From positions 310,001 to 374,000 of the forward strand of contig NZ_JARULC010000001.1 of assembly GCF_029688625.1 (NCBI RefSeq): DNA of 64,000 nucleotides, written 5' to 3'. The stretch is from Qipengyuania marincola. Its GTDB lineage: Bacteria; Pseudomonadota; Alphaproteobacteria; Sphingomonadales; Sphingomonadaceae. A program made the position numbers and the translations under genes. The notes beneath the pieces are model-generated. The model worked only from the letters and a program-made list of their open reading frames with translations. It had not been told where the DNA came from and did not search any database. Shown in pieces: positions 18,276 through 27,488 of this stretch; within the stretch, counting starts at the first letter, position 1, and each line of letters opens with the position of its first letter.

Positions 18276-18665
18276 ATGAAAATCGGTGAAGTGTCGAAGC
18301 GAACCGGATGCAATATTGAAACGATACGGTATTACGAACGGATCGGCGTGATCGAACCGCCGCCGCGCAAGGGCGCCTACCGCGACTATGGTCCGGCGGA
18401 TGTTGACCGTCTCCGCTTCATCAGGCGTGCACGCGAACTCGGCTTTTCACTAGAAGAGGTGCAAGCGTTGCTCGATCTAGCGCCCCGACCGCACTCAAAT
18501 TGCAACCGCGTGCAATTTATCGCCGAACAGCACCTTTCAAACGTTCGCGCCAAGCTAGCAGACCTCGAACGCATGGAACTTGCACTCGCTACATTGGTCG
18601 AACAGTGCGGCGCGAGCGATCATGACCGATGCCCAGTGGTAGAGAGCCTAACTGGTAAGGGCTGA
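18276..18665 (+). CDS. merR: MerR mercury-responsive regulator
   Basis: The 129-residue protein has an N-terminal winged helix (MKIGEVSKRTGCNIETIRYY) and a dimer helix. Cysteines at 76, 111 and 119 are spaced almost exactly as the Hg-binding triad of classical MerR (82, 117, 126). It is divergent from merT across the dyad promoter. The ATG at 18276 was chosen because the family begins with this helix; codons further upstream overlap the promoter. Confidence 0.93.
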   Translation: MKIGEVSKRTGCNIETIRYYERIGVIEPPPRKGAYRDYGPADVDRLRFIRRARELGFSLEEVQALLDLAPRPHSNCNRVQFIAEQHLSNVRAKLADLERMELALATLVEQCGASDHDRCPVVESLTGKG

Positions 18666-18856
18666 AGCGAACCGCCAGTTATGGTCCAACGACAAGCGAC
18701 TCAAACTGAGGGTTTCCCACCCCAAATTCGGACCTTGCGCGCACATCGAGCGGTCGCGAGATGCGGACTAGGCAGTTCCTGCCTATAATTTGCATGGAGT
18801 TCAAAGTGTGTGAGCGGCAAAACCCTTGATGTGGATTGGTCCGGTCGAGATCCCGG

Positions 18857-19690
18857 TCAAGTCGAAGCGAAGGAAAGACGATCGCAAAACGCGAGTTTCA
18901 TGAAATGCTCGGTCAGGGCACGCGCGCCGTCCCGCGTCACCAGCTCGCTCCAATCATCCCAGCGATCGATGCGTTCGAGCAGCCAGAGGTAGAACTGGTC
19001 ACGCGCGAGACGGTCGCCATCAGACCAGGTCATCGTCCACAGGGTGCTGCGCACCGGGACCTCCCGGGTGATCCGCAAGCCGATCAGTTTTACCACCGGA
19101 TCATTGCCGATCGTATCGGTCGCGAAGCGATGCGCCATGCGCGCGGCGACGCGCTCTCGCCTTGCGATCTGGTCGGCCGCCTTACTGCGTTCGGAATGAC
19201 CCGCTACCGTGCGGTTCGCGATAATCCAGTCAAGACCGACATCTTCCGCAGCATCCTCGCTCGCTCGCGTGGCAATCAGCATCAGCAGCACAGAGCGCCC
19301 TTCAGGTGTCGGCCTTCCGTCCGTGTCGTTCACTAGCCCAGCTGCGAGTAGGTAGGCTCTGAAGAACTGATCGAGGTGACCATCACCAAGAAAGATATCA
19401 CGGACCCGCTCCTCCGGTGCTACGAAGCGGCCGTCGGCAATAGCGAGGTAGCTCGCCATGAATTCCATGATCCCGTTCATCCAGCCGGAATGGATCGAGG
19501 GCAGTCCGAGGCGATCGATCCAGAATGCCTCGCGCACCGATCCCCACTCACGGCCGTCCTCATCGATTAGGGGTGGTTCTCCCGGCACCGATCCGCTCGA
19601 AACCATCCAGTATCCCCAGGGCAGATCGGGATGCCGATCATCGCCGTAGCGTTCCTTACCGGCACCGGAAGGGTGAAACGAGCTGACCAT
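18857..19690 (-). CDS. Unrecognised protein, last gene of the exonuclease cluster
   Basis: The 277-residue soluble, acidic protein is Trp- and Asp-rich (DRLARDQFYLWLLERIDRWD near the end) and matches no family I know. Its ATG overlaps the stop of the upstream gene (TGATG), so translation is probably coupled; the GTG one codon earlier is the alternative. It is the terminal gene of a four-gene minus-strand unit that includes a DEDDh exonuclease. No function is assigned. Confidence 0.7.
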   Translation of the reverse strand: MVSSFHPSGAGKERYGDDRHPDLPWGYWMVSSGSVPGEPPLIDEDGREWGSVREAFWIDRLGLPSIHSGWMNGIMEFMASYLAIADGRFVAPEERVRDIFLGDGHLDQFFRAYLLAAGLVNDTDGRPTPEGRSVLLMLIATRASEDAAEDVGLDWIIANRTVAGHSERSKAADQIARRERVAARMAHRFATDTIGNDPVVKLIGLRITREVPVRSTLWTMTWSDGDRLARDQFYLWLLERIDRWDDWSELVTRDGARALTEHFMKLAFCDRLSFAST

Positions 19691-20424
19691 CACTCACCCT
19701 TGCGTTCGGCAGGAGCCGGAAGGCCGAGTGGCTCGCGGGTCGGCGTAGCCCTGTCCGAACTCTTCTCGGTCAGCGATTTCAACTTGCGCGCCAGTTCGAT
19801 GCAGTTCGCGTAGACAAAGGCCTGGTCACGGTAGACATCGCCCCTTCGACCTTCGCCATATCGACCGTTGGGAACGAGATCGCCGGGGTGGGCGGTGTCG
19901 AAGCCCAGCCACCACAGGTCCTCGTGGAACTCGTCCTCGGAGGTCTGCACTGTGCGATATTCCTGCACCAACCTGACCCTGTTCACGTGGCATACTGTGT
20001 AGCGCTCCTTGCGCGGCTTCCCCCAAGCCACGCGCGCAAAGCGATTGACCTCACAGGCCTTGCCGTATGTCACGCCCCCGTGCACCGCGTTGGAAACGCC
20101 GACCGGCACCGCATCCGCCTCGAACCCGAAGAGTGGATGCTCCGGGCCGACCCCCACATAGCCCGAGATGGTCCCGTTCTTCTGACGGAGCATGATACAG
20201 CCGAGGCCCGTCTCCGCATCGACCCACGCGACCTTATCGGCCTCGTCGTTCCAAGGCCCGTCACCCGAAGGACGTCGATCGGGATTGTGATAGACCTGCA
20301 GCGCGGTGATGCTGGTGTCCGCCACCGGGTAGGTGACCGGCGCCTCATTCACCAATCCGTCCGGCAACTCCGCCGTCACGACCTGCTTGCCTGCTTTCTT
20401 TCGTCCGGTGGGCTTCCTCGCCAT
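19690..20424 (-). CDS. Unrecognised protein of the exonuclease cluster
   Basis: The product has 244 residues from the ATG at 20424, which has AGGAG 8 bp upstream; an in-frame ATG at 20457 is the alternative. A basic N-terminus (MARKPTGRKKAGK) precedes a domain with DLWWLGFDTAHPGD and GDVYRDQAFVYANCIELARK. These phrases resemble small phage or plasmid proteins of unknown function. It sits between the exonuclease and the 277-residue protein. Confidence 0.7.
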   Translation of the reverse strand: MARKPTGRKKAGKQVVTAELPDGLVNEAPVTYPVADTSITALQVYHNPDRRPSGDGPWNDEADKVAWVDAETGLGCIMLRQKNGTISGYVGVGPEHPLFGFEADAVPVGVSNAVHGGVTYGKACEVNRFARVAWGKPRKERYTVCHVNRVRLVQEYRTVQTSEDEFHEDLWWLGFDTAHPGDLVPNGRYGEGRRGDVYRDQAFVYANCIELARKLKSLTEKSSDRATPTREPLGLPAPAERKGE

Positions 20425-20468
20425 CTTCGCTTCTCCTGCGCTGGTTCGTGAGGACATGGATCAGTCGA

Positions 20469-21341
20469 TCAATCGAGGCCGTTGCGACGGTATCGGCTGT
20501 AGGCATCCTGACGCGTCAGCCGCGGCCCGAGGGCTCGTGCTCCCTTTCCGCTCGCGTAGACCTCACGGGCCAACCAAGCCTGTTCGTCCAAGAGGCGGAA
20601 ATCCATGACCTCACGCCACCAGACCTGCCCCTTCGGGTCCCATCGGTAGCCGCGCATCCGCAGAGCATCCTTGGTCGAGAAGGCCGAGCCGACCGCTTCG
20701 ATGACGAAGCTGTCGCACGACGAGGTCCCATCGAGCTCGTAGAGCAGCGGGTGCCCATCGGTCCGCTCGTGCCGCAGAAGCTGGATGAGCGCGTCGACAT
20801 CCCCCTGCGCTCGGTGCGCATCGTAGAACCAACCGGCCTGTGCACAGAGCCAGCCGAGCGACCTGCCTTCGAATCCAGCGGCGGCCCAGTCGATCTCCAC
20901 GCACGAGCAAGCCCATCGCTTGGTCGGCAGGTCCGTAAGGCGCTTCTCCACCATGGGGCGGTCGAACGCCGCGTTGTGGGCGATGACGACGTCGGCGGAC
21001 GAAATGATATCGGCCGCGACCCGGTCGTCGATCCTCCGGCCGATCAGGTCCTGATCCGTGATGCCGGTGATACGGATCACATCCTCGGGCAGCGGAACGC
21101 CGGGATCCTCGCGCCAGCACCACGCCCGGCCGATCTCGGTAATGTGCCCGCCGGGATCATACCTGAAGCGTCGCACCGCCAGTTCGATGACCCTGTCGCT
21201 TTCGAGATCGAGCCCGGTGGTCTCCACATCCAAGACGGCAGCGACACGTTGGGGATCGTCCGGATCCCCAAACCCTGTTTCACCCACGCGAAGATCGACG
21301 CGGCGGAGCTGGCGAATGTCGGACTGCGCCGGTTCAACCAC
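20469..21341 (-). CDS. DnaQ-like 3'-5' exonuclease (DEDDh)
   Basis: The 290-residue protein, starting at GTG, carries the DEDDh nuclease signature: LDVETTGLD (Exo I, near residue 38), VVIAHNAAFDRP (Exo II) and YDAHRAQGDVDAL (Exo III His and Asp). These enzymes hydrolyse nucleic acids from the 3' end with two metal ions. A C-terminal extension of about 80 residues (from GSAFSTKDALRMRGYRWDPKG) is unlike DNA polymerase epsilon and may handle substrate. It overlaps the upstream gene by 8 bp. Confidence 0.88.
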   Translation of the reverse strand: MVEPAQSDIRQLRRVDLRVGETGFGDPDDPQRVAAVLDVETTGLDLESDRVIELAVRRFRYDPGGHITEIGRAWCWREDPGVPLPEDVIRITGITDQDLIGRRIDDRVAADIISSADVVIAHNAAFDRPMVEKRLTDLPTKRWACSCVEIDWAAAGFEGRSLGWLCAQAGWFYDAHRAQGDVDALIQLLRHERTDGHPLLYELDGTSSCDSFVIEAVGSAFSTKDALRMRGYRWDPKGQVWWREVMDFRLLDEQAWLAREVYASGKGARALGPRLTRQDAYSRYRRNGLD

Positions 21342-21711
21342 GTCCGCTCTCCGAGGATGCCGAATGGTCGAATAGCAATCGATCGATCACCGCTGGATCA
21401 GCGTCGAGGCCGAGACCCAAGCCGTGAAGAAGGATCGCCTTCGAACAGGCGTCGCGCTCCATGCAGGCTTCGATCGGCGCACGGCCTTCGAAGAGCTCGA
21501 GCGGCGAGACCATCCAGCCGATCGGATCCTCCGCCAAGCCGTCCCGCTGCATTCGCGCCCCGGTCTCTGCAGCCACGCATGCGATCCGAACGAGCGCGAC
21601 ACGGTGAACAGCCAACATGCCGCCGCTTTCGTCCTCGAGCGGATCGAGTGCCCAGTCCTCGGCGCGCTGCTCGAAATAAGGTTCGAATTCAAATTCTGCG
21701 GTATCGCTCAT
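21334..21711 (-). CDS. Small protein, possibly Xre/MbcA/ParS-antitoxin-like
   Basis: The 125-residue acidic product starts at the ATG with GGGGAG 7 bp upstream; the frame is open far upstream, but those codons cross an operator palindrome. The segment DPIGWMVSPLELFEGRAPIE loosely resembles the DUF2384 toxin-binding domain of Xre/MbcA antitoxins. It leads the exonuclease cluster. No partner toxin was recognised, so the assignment is weak. Confidence 0.6.
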   Translation of the reverse strand: MSDTAEFEFEPYFEQRAEDWALDPLEDESGGMLAVHRVALVRIACVAAETGARMQRDGLAEDPIGWMVSPLELFEGRAPIEACMERDACSKAILLHGLGLGLDADPAVIDRLLFDHSASSESGRG

Positions 21712-21779
21712 CGCACCGCTCCCCACGCTCTGCACCGGACCCTCCGGTGCCTCGTGGATGGCACATAGCATGAACAGAA

Positions 21780-21805
21780 AATACTTCAATAGGTAATGAA
21801 GTATT
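21780..21805. promoter_or_regulatory. Palindromic operator between the exonuclease cluster and the ArsR-type gene
   Basis: AATACTTCA (21780-21788) and TGAAGTATT (21797-21805) form perfect 9-bp arms around an 8-bp spacer. The site lies in the divergent promoter region of the exonuclease cluster and the ArsR-family gene, so that regulator probably binds here. Confidence 0.7.
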
Positions 21806-21858
21806 GAATTAACTTGTCGGTAGGGATCACTGACGCTATCTGCAGGAGAATGGAAAAG

Positions 21859-22125
21859 ATGGATGCCGTCGCGAAACTCAGTGCCTTGGCCCAGCCAACC
21901 CGGTTGGAGATATTCCTGGCCATAGCGCGAGCGGCCAACGGCATCACGTCCAGCGAGGTTGCCGAGCAGACCGACACCATGCCCAACAACACCTCGGTGC
22001 ACCTATCGGTATTGCGAAACGCGGGGCTGGTCTCTTCGACGAAGGAAGGGCGCTCAGTCACCTACAGGGCAGAGCGAGGAGCCGTGCAGAGGCTGGCGAC
22101 CTTCCTCTCCGAAGCCGCCAAGTAA
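21859..22125 (+). CDS. ArsR-family winged-helix regulator
   Basis: The 88-residue protein starts at the ATG 10 bp after AGGAG. It shows the ArsR fold: AKLSALAQPTRLEIFLAI, the recognition helix region NNTSVHLSVLRNAGLVSS and the wing KEGRSVTYRAE. Metal-binding cysteines are absent, so a redox or other signal is likelier than metal sensing. It is divergent from the exonuclease cluster across a perfect palindrome and probably represses that unit and itself. Confidence 0.88.
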   Translation: MDAVAKLSALAQPTRLEIFLAIARAANGITSSEVAEQTDTMPNNTSVHLSVLRNAGLVSSTKEGRSVTYRAERGAVQRLATFLSEAAK

Positions 22126-22176
22126 TACCGCATCGGACAGATAGGTTCCGGCCGCCCGTGCTTTTCACGTGCGAGT

Positions 22177-23130
22177 TCAATCCTCGGAAACGCGTCCGGA
22201 ATGCCCGGCTTGGGCTATCAGTCCCTCATCGCAGTCCGTTGCGAGGCAAGCTTCCAGCGTCGCATGCTCGATGCCGAACCGGGACGAGACGCGCAGCCGC
22301 ACCGTTCGCTTCAGGTCTTCGAACCGTTCGAGAGACGAATGGGACGGCAGGATATGCACTTCGAGGGCGCGGCGGTGCTCTCCCAGGTTCCAGACATGCA
22401 GATGGTGGATGCTCTCGACCCCATCGATCGCCTCGAGTTCGTCCATGATTTCTTGCAGCTCGACGTCATCAGGCACCGCACCCATCAGCAGGCGGACCGT
22501 GCGCGGCATCAACGATAGTCCCTGCCAGATCACATAAGCAGCGATGATGACCGTGATGACCAGATCGGCCACGTAGAGATCGTATAGCAGGATCAAGACC
22601 CCGGCGACGATCACCCCGACAGAGGCCATGGCATCGGACACATTGTGCAGGAACGCCGCCTTCATGTTGATGCTGTCCTTGGCGCCGCGGTGGGTGATGA
22701 CAACGGTCACCAGATCGATCACCAATGCCACGCCCGCAACGGCGATCACCGTCCATCCTTCGATGGGTTGCGGATCGGCGAAGCGGTTGACCGCTTCGAC
22801 GAGCAGATAGAAGCCGATGATGAGCAGCGTCGTCAGGTTGATGAGCGCAGCGACGACCTCGCCTTGCGCATAACCGAACGTCATCCGTCTGTCGGCGGGA
22901 CGCCTGCCGATCCTACGGGCGAACCACGCGAGGCCGAGCGAGGCGGCGTCACTGAAGTTGTGAAGGGCGTCGGCAATGAGAGCCAGCGAACCCGATACTA
23001 TCCCGCCGACGATCTGAGCGAGCGTAAGCAGGACGTTGATCGCGACCGCGAAGATTAGCTGGCGATCGCTCAGGTTCTCCTCGCCGTGGCTGTGGCCGCC
23101 ATGCCCACCATGTGTGTGATGATTGCTCAT
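22177..23130 (-). CDS. CDF-family metal cation efflux protein (CzcD/ZitB-like)
   Basis: The 317-residue protein has a His-rich start (HHTHGGHGGHSHGEE), six hydrophobic helices and the CDF metal site, with ALIADALHNFSD in helix 2 and AAFLHNVSDAM in helix 5. A cytoplasmic ferredoxin-like tail has HHLHVWNLGEHRRALEVHI. It exports Zn, Co or Cd in exchange for protons. It is the last gene of a minus-strand run with the czc genes. Confidence 0.92.
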   Translation of the reverse strand: MSNHHTHGGHGGHSHGEENLSDRQLIFAVAINVLLTLAQIVGGIVSGSLALIADALHNFSDAASLGLAWFARRIGRRPADRRMTFGYAQGEVVAALINLTTLLIIGFYLLVEAVNRFADPQPIEGWTVIAVAGVALVIDLVTVVITHRGAKDSINMKAAFLHNVSDAMASVGVIVAGVLILLYDLYVADLVITVIIAAYVIWQGLSLMPRTVRLLMGAVPDDVELQEIMDELEAIDGVESIHHLHVWNLGEHRRALEVHILPSHSSLERFEDLKRTVRLRVSSRFGIEHATLEACLATDCDEGLIAQAGHSGRVSED

Positions 23131-23132
23131 GT

Positions 23133-23765
23133 TCAGAACTGATCCCCCTTCCGATGCTCGCTCCCTTCCTCGTCATGAATGTCCATGTGGGCATCGCGCA
23201 GGATCTGGATGCCGCCATAAAGGGCAATGCATGCCACAGCGACGCCTACCACCAGGTCGGGCCAATTAGCGCCGGTGAGCATCACGACGATCCCCGCGAT
23301 GATGATCCCGCCATTGGCAATGAAATCATTGAAGCTGAAGGTCGTCGCTGCGCGCATGCTGACGTCCTTGTCCTCCGTCCGCTGAAGCATCCGCAGGCAG
23401 ATCAGATTCACCACGGCTGCGACTGCTGCCATCGCGAGCATCATGAATCCACCTGGCTCCGAGCCTTCCACGAACCGACGCACGGCATCGGCAATGACAC
23501 CTGCCGCGAATACCAAGAGCATGACCCCGGAGAACCGCGCCGCACCACGCTGCCAGATGCGCGAGCGGGCCAGCGCGAGCAGGCTGAGCGCATAGACTAT
23601 CGCGTCGGACGAGTTGTCGAGCCCGTTCGCCAAGAGCGCGTTCGAGTCCGCGAAGTAGCCGACGACGAAGAACCCGATCGCGATCGCAACGTTCAGCCAG
23701 AGCACGATCCACAGCGTCCGGCGCTTCCCGGCCGAACCGAGATCGATATCATGGTCGCCACTCAT
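23133..23765 (-). CDS. CDF-type cation transporter, short form
   Basis: The 210-residue, six-helix membrane protein has LLANGLDNSSDAIVYALS and TTFSFNDFIANGG as counterparts of the two CDF metal-site helices, but no C-terminal cytoplasmic domain. The ATG at 23765 overlaps the stop of the STAS-like gene (ATGA). It lies 2 bp before the full-length CDF gene. Its substrate is probably a divalent metal by context. Confidence 0.82.
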   Translation of the reverse strand: MSGDHDIDLGSAGKRRTLWIVLWLNVAIAIGFFVVGYFADSNALLANGLDNSSDAIVYALSLLALARSRIWQRGAARFSGVMLLVFAAGVIADAVRRFVEGSEPGGFMMLAMAAVAAVVNLICLRMLQRTEDKDVSMRAATTFSFNDFIANGGIIIAGIVVMLTGANWPDLVVGVAVACIALYGGIQILRDAHMDIHDEEGSEHRKGDQF

Positions 23766-24133
23766 GCCGTGTCCTCCCCGGATCGGCCCCAGTTCTCGGC
23801 AACCTGGTGCTGGGAAGGCTTGAAGAACTTCATTTCGGCGCCGATGAGAGGATCGGAGAGCCTGGTGCCCCATTCCTCCCATTTCGCATCGCCGACGATG
23901 GCGATCCTGCCAAAGCTGTCCTGATGATGCGCGTCGAACTTGAGGTCGCGCCATATTCCGGGCAGATCCCAGCCTGCAAAATCGGACGCGAGTTCGATTA
24001 CCATCGGCAGCTTGCCGGGCTTTCGCCCGACAAGCTGTTCGAACCGAGGCACGAAGTCATCGTAGTCCGAGCTTTCGAGTTGGCCACTCGCGCGTATCCG
24101 CAGCAGTCCCTTCTCTTCGTCTATCTTCAACAT
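23762..24133 (-). CDS. SpoIIAA-like STAS-domain protein
   Basis: The 123-residue protein matches the SpoIIAA-like (DUF3478) group: an N-terminal strand LRIRASGQLESSDYDDF, central GKLPMVIELASDFAGWD and the closing VGDAKWEEWGTRLSDPLIGAEMKFF, here split by eye into its known blocks. These small proteins often bind lipids or act in stress response; the role beside metal pumps is unknown. Confidence 0.8.
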   Translation of the reverse strand: MLKIDEEKGLLRIRASGQLESSDYDDFVPRFEQLVGRKPGKLPMVIELASDFAGWDLPGIWRDLKFDAHHQDSFGRIAIVGDAKWEEWGTRLSDPLIGAEMKFFKPSQHQVAENWGRSGEDTA

Positions 24134-24155
24134 CGTATCCTCCTTTCCGGGACCA

Positions 24156-27100
24156 TCATGCGATGTCCGTCAGCTCGCGCTGCTCGTCGCTGGTCACATT
24201 CCGACGCAGGCGATCCCACCACTTCTCGCGCCAGTTGCGCTCATCGTCCGATCGATTGAGCACGAGCCGCGCGATGGCGGGCAGGACGAAGAGCGTAAGC
24301 GCGGTCGCAGTAATCAATCCGCCGATCACGACCGTTGCCAGCGGACGCTGGACTTCCGCGCCGGTGCCGGTTGCAAGGGCCATAGGCACGAAACCGAGCG
24401 AGGCCACCAACGCTGTCATCAGCACCGGTCGCAGTCTCGCCAATGCACCATCGCAGATCGCCTCATCGAGAGGCATTCCCTTGTCGAGGCGCTGGCGTAT
24501 CGCGGTCATCATCACGAGCCCGTTCAATACCGCGACGCCCGATAGGGCGATGAAGCCAACTGCGGCGGACACCGAGAACGGCATCCCGCGCAAGGCGAGT
24601 GCGAAGACCCCGCCTGCCAACGCCATCGGAATCGCACTGAACACCGCCAATGCCGGAACCCAACCGCCGAGCGCCATGAACAGGAGCAGCAGCACCAGTG
24701 CGAAGCAGACCGGAACGACGAGGGCGAGCCTCGCCTGCGCGGCCTGGAGGTTCTGGTATTGCCCGCCCCATTCGATGAAGGAGGCAGCCGGCAGTTCGAC
24801 GCTTTCGGAGACGCCTGCCCGGGCCTCCTCGACAAACGACCCGAGATCGCGTTCGCGCACGTTCGCCGACACGATCACCAATCGGCGACCCTGCTCCCGG
24901 CGAACCTCGGCGAGACCATCGACCACCTGGAAATCCGCCAGCGTGCGAAGCGGGACCGTGACCCCGCTTTCGAGGACTATGGGCAGAGCGCCGAGCTGAT
25001 CGAAATCGTCCCGGGTCGCATCCTCGAGCCGCACGACGACATCGAAACGGCGGTCCCCCTCGAATACCAGTCCCGCCGGGCGACCACCCAGCGCGATGGC
25101 CACTGATTGTGCGACCTCCTCCACGGTCAGACCGTATCGGGCGATCGTCGGGCGATCGAAGGCGATGTCGAGCGTGGGAAAGCCAGTGACCTGCTGGACC
25201 TTGACGTCGGCAGCACCCTCGACGCCGCGCAGCACCTCGGCCACTTCTCCGGCTGACCGGGTCAGCGCGGTCAGGTCATCGCCGTAGAGCTTGACCGCCA
25301 CGTCGCCGCGAACACCCGCAATCAGCTCGTTGAAGCGCAGTTCGATGGGTTGGCTGAACTCGTAGAGGTTGCCGACCAGACCACTGAGCGACTCCTCCAT
25401 CTGTGCGACGAGTTCGTCCTTCGACAGATCGGGGTCGGGCCACTCTTCGCGCGGCTTCAGGATCACGTAGGCGTCGGACGCGTTCGGCGGCATCGGATCG
25501 CTTGCGACCTCGGCCGTGCCGGTGCGCGAGAAAACCAGCTCGACTTGCGGGAAGGTCTCGAGCTTGTCCTCCACCTGTCTCTGCATGGCAAGCGACCGTT
25601 CGAGGGATGTCGACGGTATCCGCAGCGACTGAACCGCGATGTCGCGCTCATCCAGCTGCGGTGTGAACTCGCTGCCGAGGAAGGTGAACACGAGGGCCGC
25701 TACGGCGAAAAGCCCGGCGCCCGCTCCTATCACCGGCCAGGGACGAGCAATGGCGCGGCGCAATGCCGGGCCATAGCGTTCCTTCGCCATCCGAACGGGC
25801 TTGACCTCCTTCTCGGTCAGCTTGCGATTGAGAAGCACCGCGATCATCGCCGGCACGAAGGTCAGGGACAGCACGAAGGCGGAGGCGAGTGCCAGCATGA
25901 CCGTGATGGCCATGGGCGAGAACGTCTTGCCCTCGACCCCCGTGAAGGTGAGAAGCGGCGCGTAGACCAACAGGATGATCGCCTGACCGTAGACGGTCGG
26001 CTTGATCATCTCCTGTGCAGCCAGCCGTGTCTCCGTCAGCCGTTCGCCGAGGCTGAGCAATCTGCCTTCGCGGTGCTGCCTGGCGGCGAGCCGCGCGACG
26101 CTGTTTTCGACGATGATAACGGCACCATCGACGATAAGCCCGAAGTCCAGTGCCCCGAGGCTCATCAGGTTGCCCGAGACACCAAGCCTGTTCATTCCCA
26201 CGGCGGCCATCAGCATGGATATCGGAATGACCAATGCGGCGATGATTGCAGCACGGATATTGCCGAGCATGAGGAACAGGACTGCGATCACCAGCAGCGC
26301 ACCTTCAACGAGGTTCTTCTCGACCGTGGCGATGGTCGCATCGACGAGCGACGAGCGGTTGTAGACGATCTCGGCGACCACTCCGGCAGGGAGCGAGGCG
26401 CGGACTTCTTCCAGTCGCTCGGCCGAGGCGGCAGCCACGGTGCGGCTGTTCTCGCCGCTGCGCATGAGGACCGTGCCCACGACCGCCTCCTCGCCATTGA
26501 GCGAGGCAGCACCGGTTCGCAGATCGCCGCCGATGCGCACCGCGGCGACATCCCCGATCCGGATCGGAACGCCCTCGCGGGTTGCCACCACTGCCTGTTC
26601 GATGTCCTGTGTGCCCCCAAGGCGCGCATCGACGCGGACGAGCAAAGCCTCTCCGGCACGATCGACGAAGTTGGCACCTTCAGCGAGGTTCGCCGCTTCG
26701 AGAGCATCGATCAGGGAGTCGAATGACAGACCATAGCCGGTGAGACGGGCGGGATCGGGCTGGACGAGGAACTGCTTCTCGTAACCGCCGATCGAATCCA
26801 CCCCGGCAACGCCGTCAATGGAGCGCATCAACGGAGCCACGACCCAATCCTGGACCGTGCGCAGGTAGGCTGCCTTGGCGACCTCGGTGTCGAGACGTTC
26901 ACCACGCTCGGTGATGAAGCTCCCGTCCGACTGCCAGCCGTTCCTGGTGCCTACCGGTGCGCCGCGACCTCCAGGATACTCGTATTCGATCGTATACATG
27001 AGCACTTCGCCGAGACCGGTCGAGATCGGTCCCATCGTGGGTTCCGCTCCTTCCGGGAGCGACGCACCGATCGGGGCAAGCCGTTCGTTCACTTGGCTGC

Positions 27101-27488
27101 GCGCGAAGTAGATGTCGGTGCCTTCCTCGAAGATCGCGGTGACCTGGCTGAAACCGTTGCGCGAGATCGAGCGGGTCATTTCCAGCCCCTCGATCCCGGC
27201 AAGCCCGGTCTCGATGGGGAAGGTCACCTGCGTCTCCACCTGCGAGGGAGAGAGCGCAGGCGCGCTGGTATTGATCTGCACCTGCGTGTTTGTGATGTCC
27301 GGCACAGCATCGATCGGAAGTCGCAGAAGGTTCATGGCCCCGTAGATCGCTGCGAAGACGGTAAGGACGATCACCGCCCAGCGGAACCGCACGGCGATGT
27401 CGAGGATCGCCCCGATCAGACCGTGGCGATGGCTGCCCGCATCGGGGTGGGACTCCGCGATTGGTGCTGGTCCTGTCTCAGTGCCCAT
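24156..27488 (-). CDS. czcA: CzcA-type heavy-metal efflux RND permease
   Basis: The RND pump has about 1110 residues in two homologous halves, with 12 hydrophobic helices. Helix 4 has the charged motif LDFGLIVDGAVIIVEN typical of HME-RND permeases. The ATG at 27488 lies 9 bp after GGAGG and overlaps the end of czcB; a GTG three codons earlier is the alternative. It exports Co, Zn or Cd from periplasm and cytoplasm using the proton gradient, together with CzcB and CzcC. Confidence 0.95.
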   Translation of the reverse strand: MGTETGPAPIAESHPDAGSHRHGLIGAILDIAVRFRWAVIVLTVFAAIYGAMNLLRLPIDAVPDITNTQVQINTSAPALSPSQVETQVTFPIETGLAGIEGLEMTRSISRNGFSQVTAIFEEGTDIYFARSQVNERLAPIGASLPEGAEPTMGPISTGLGEVLMYTIEYEYPGGRGAPVGTRNGWQSDGSFITERGERLDTEVAKAAYLRTVQDWVVAPLMRSIDGVAGVDSIGGYEKQFLVQPDPARLTGYGLSFDSLIDALEAANLAEGANFVDRAGEALLVRVDARLGGTQDIEQAVVATREGVPIRIGDVAAVRIGGDLRTGAASLNGEEAVVGTVLMRSGENSRTVAAASAERLEEVRASLPAGVVAEIVYNRSSLVDATIATVEKNLVEGALLVIAVLFLMLGNIRAAIIAALVIPISMLMAAVGMNRLGVSGNLMSLGALDFGLIVDGAVIIVENSVARLAARQHREGRLLSLGERLTETRLAAQEMIKPTVYGQAIILLVYAPLLTFTGVEGKTFSPMAITVMLALASAFVLSLTFVPAMIAVLLNRKLTEKEVKPVRMAKERYGPALRRAIARPWPVIGAGAGLFAVAALVFTFLGSEFTPQLDERDIAVQSLRIPSTSLERSLAMQRQVEDKLETFPQVELVFSRTGTAEVASDPMPPNASDAYVILKPREEWPDPDLSKDELVAQMEESLSGLVGNLYEFSQPIELRFNELIAGVRGDVAVKLYGDDLTALTRSAGEVAEVLRGVEGAADVKVQQVTGFPTLDIAFDRPTIARYGLTVEEVAQSVAIALGGRPAGLVFEGDRRFDVVVRLEDATRDDFDQLGALPIVLESGVTVPLRTLADFQVVDGLAEVRREQGRRLVIVSANVRERDLGSFVEEARAGVSESVELPAASFIEWGGQYQNLQAAQARLALVVPVCFALVLLLLFMALGGWVPALAVFSAIPMALAGGVFALALRGMPFSVSAAVGFIALSGVAVLNGLVMMTAIRQRLDKGMPLDEAICDGALARLRPVLMTALVASLGFVPMALATGTGAEVQRPLATVVIGGLITATALTLFVLPAIARLVLNRSDDERNWREKWWDRLRRNVTSDEQRELTDIA

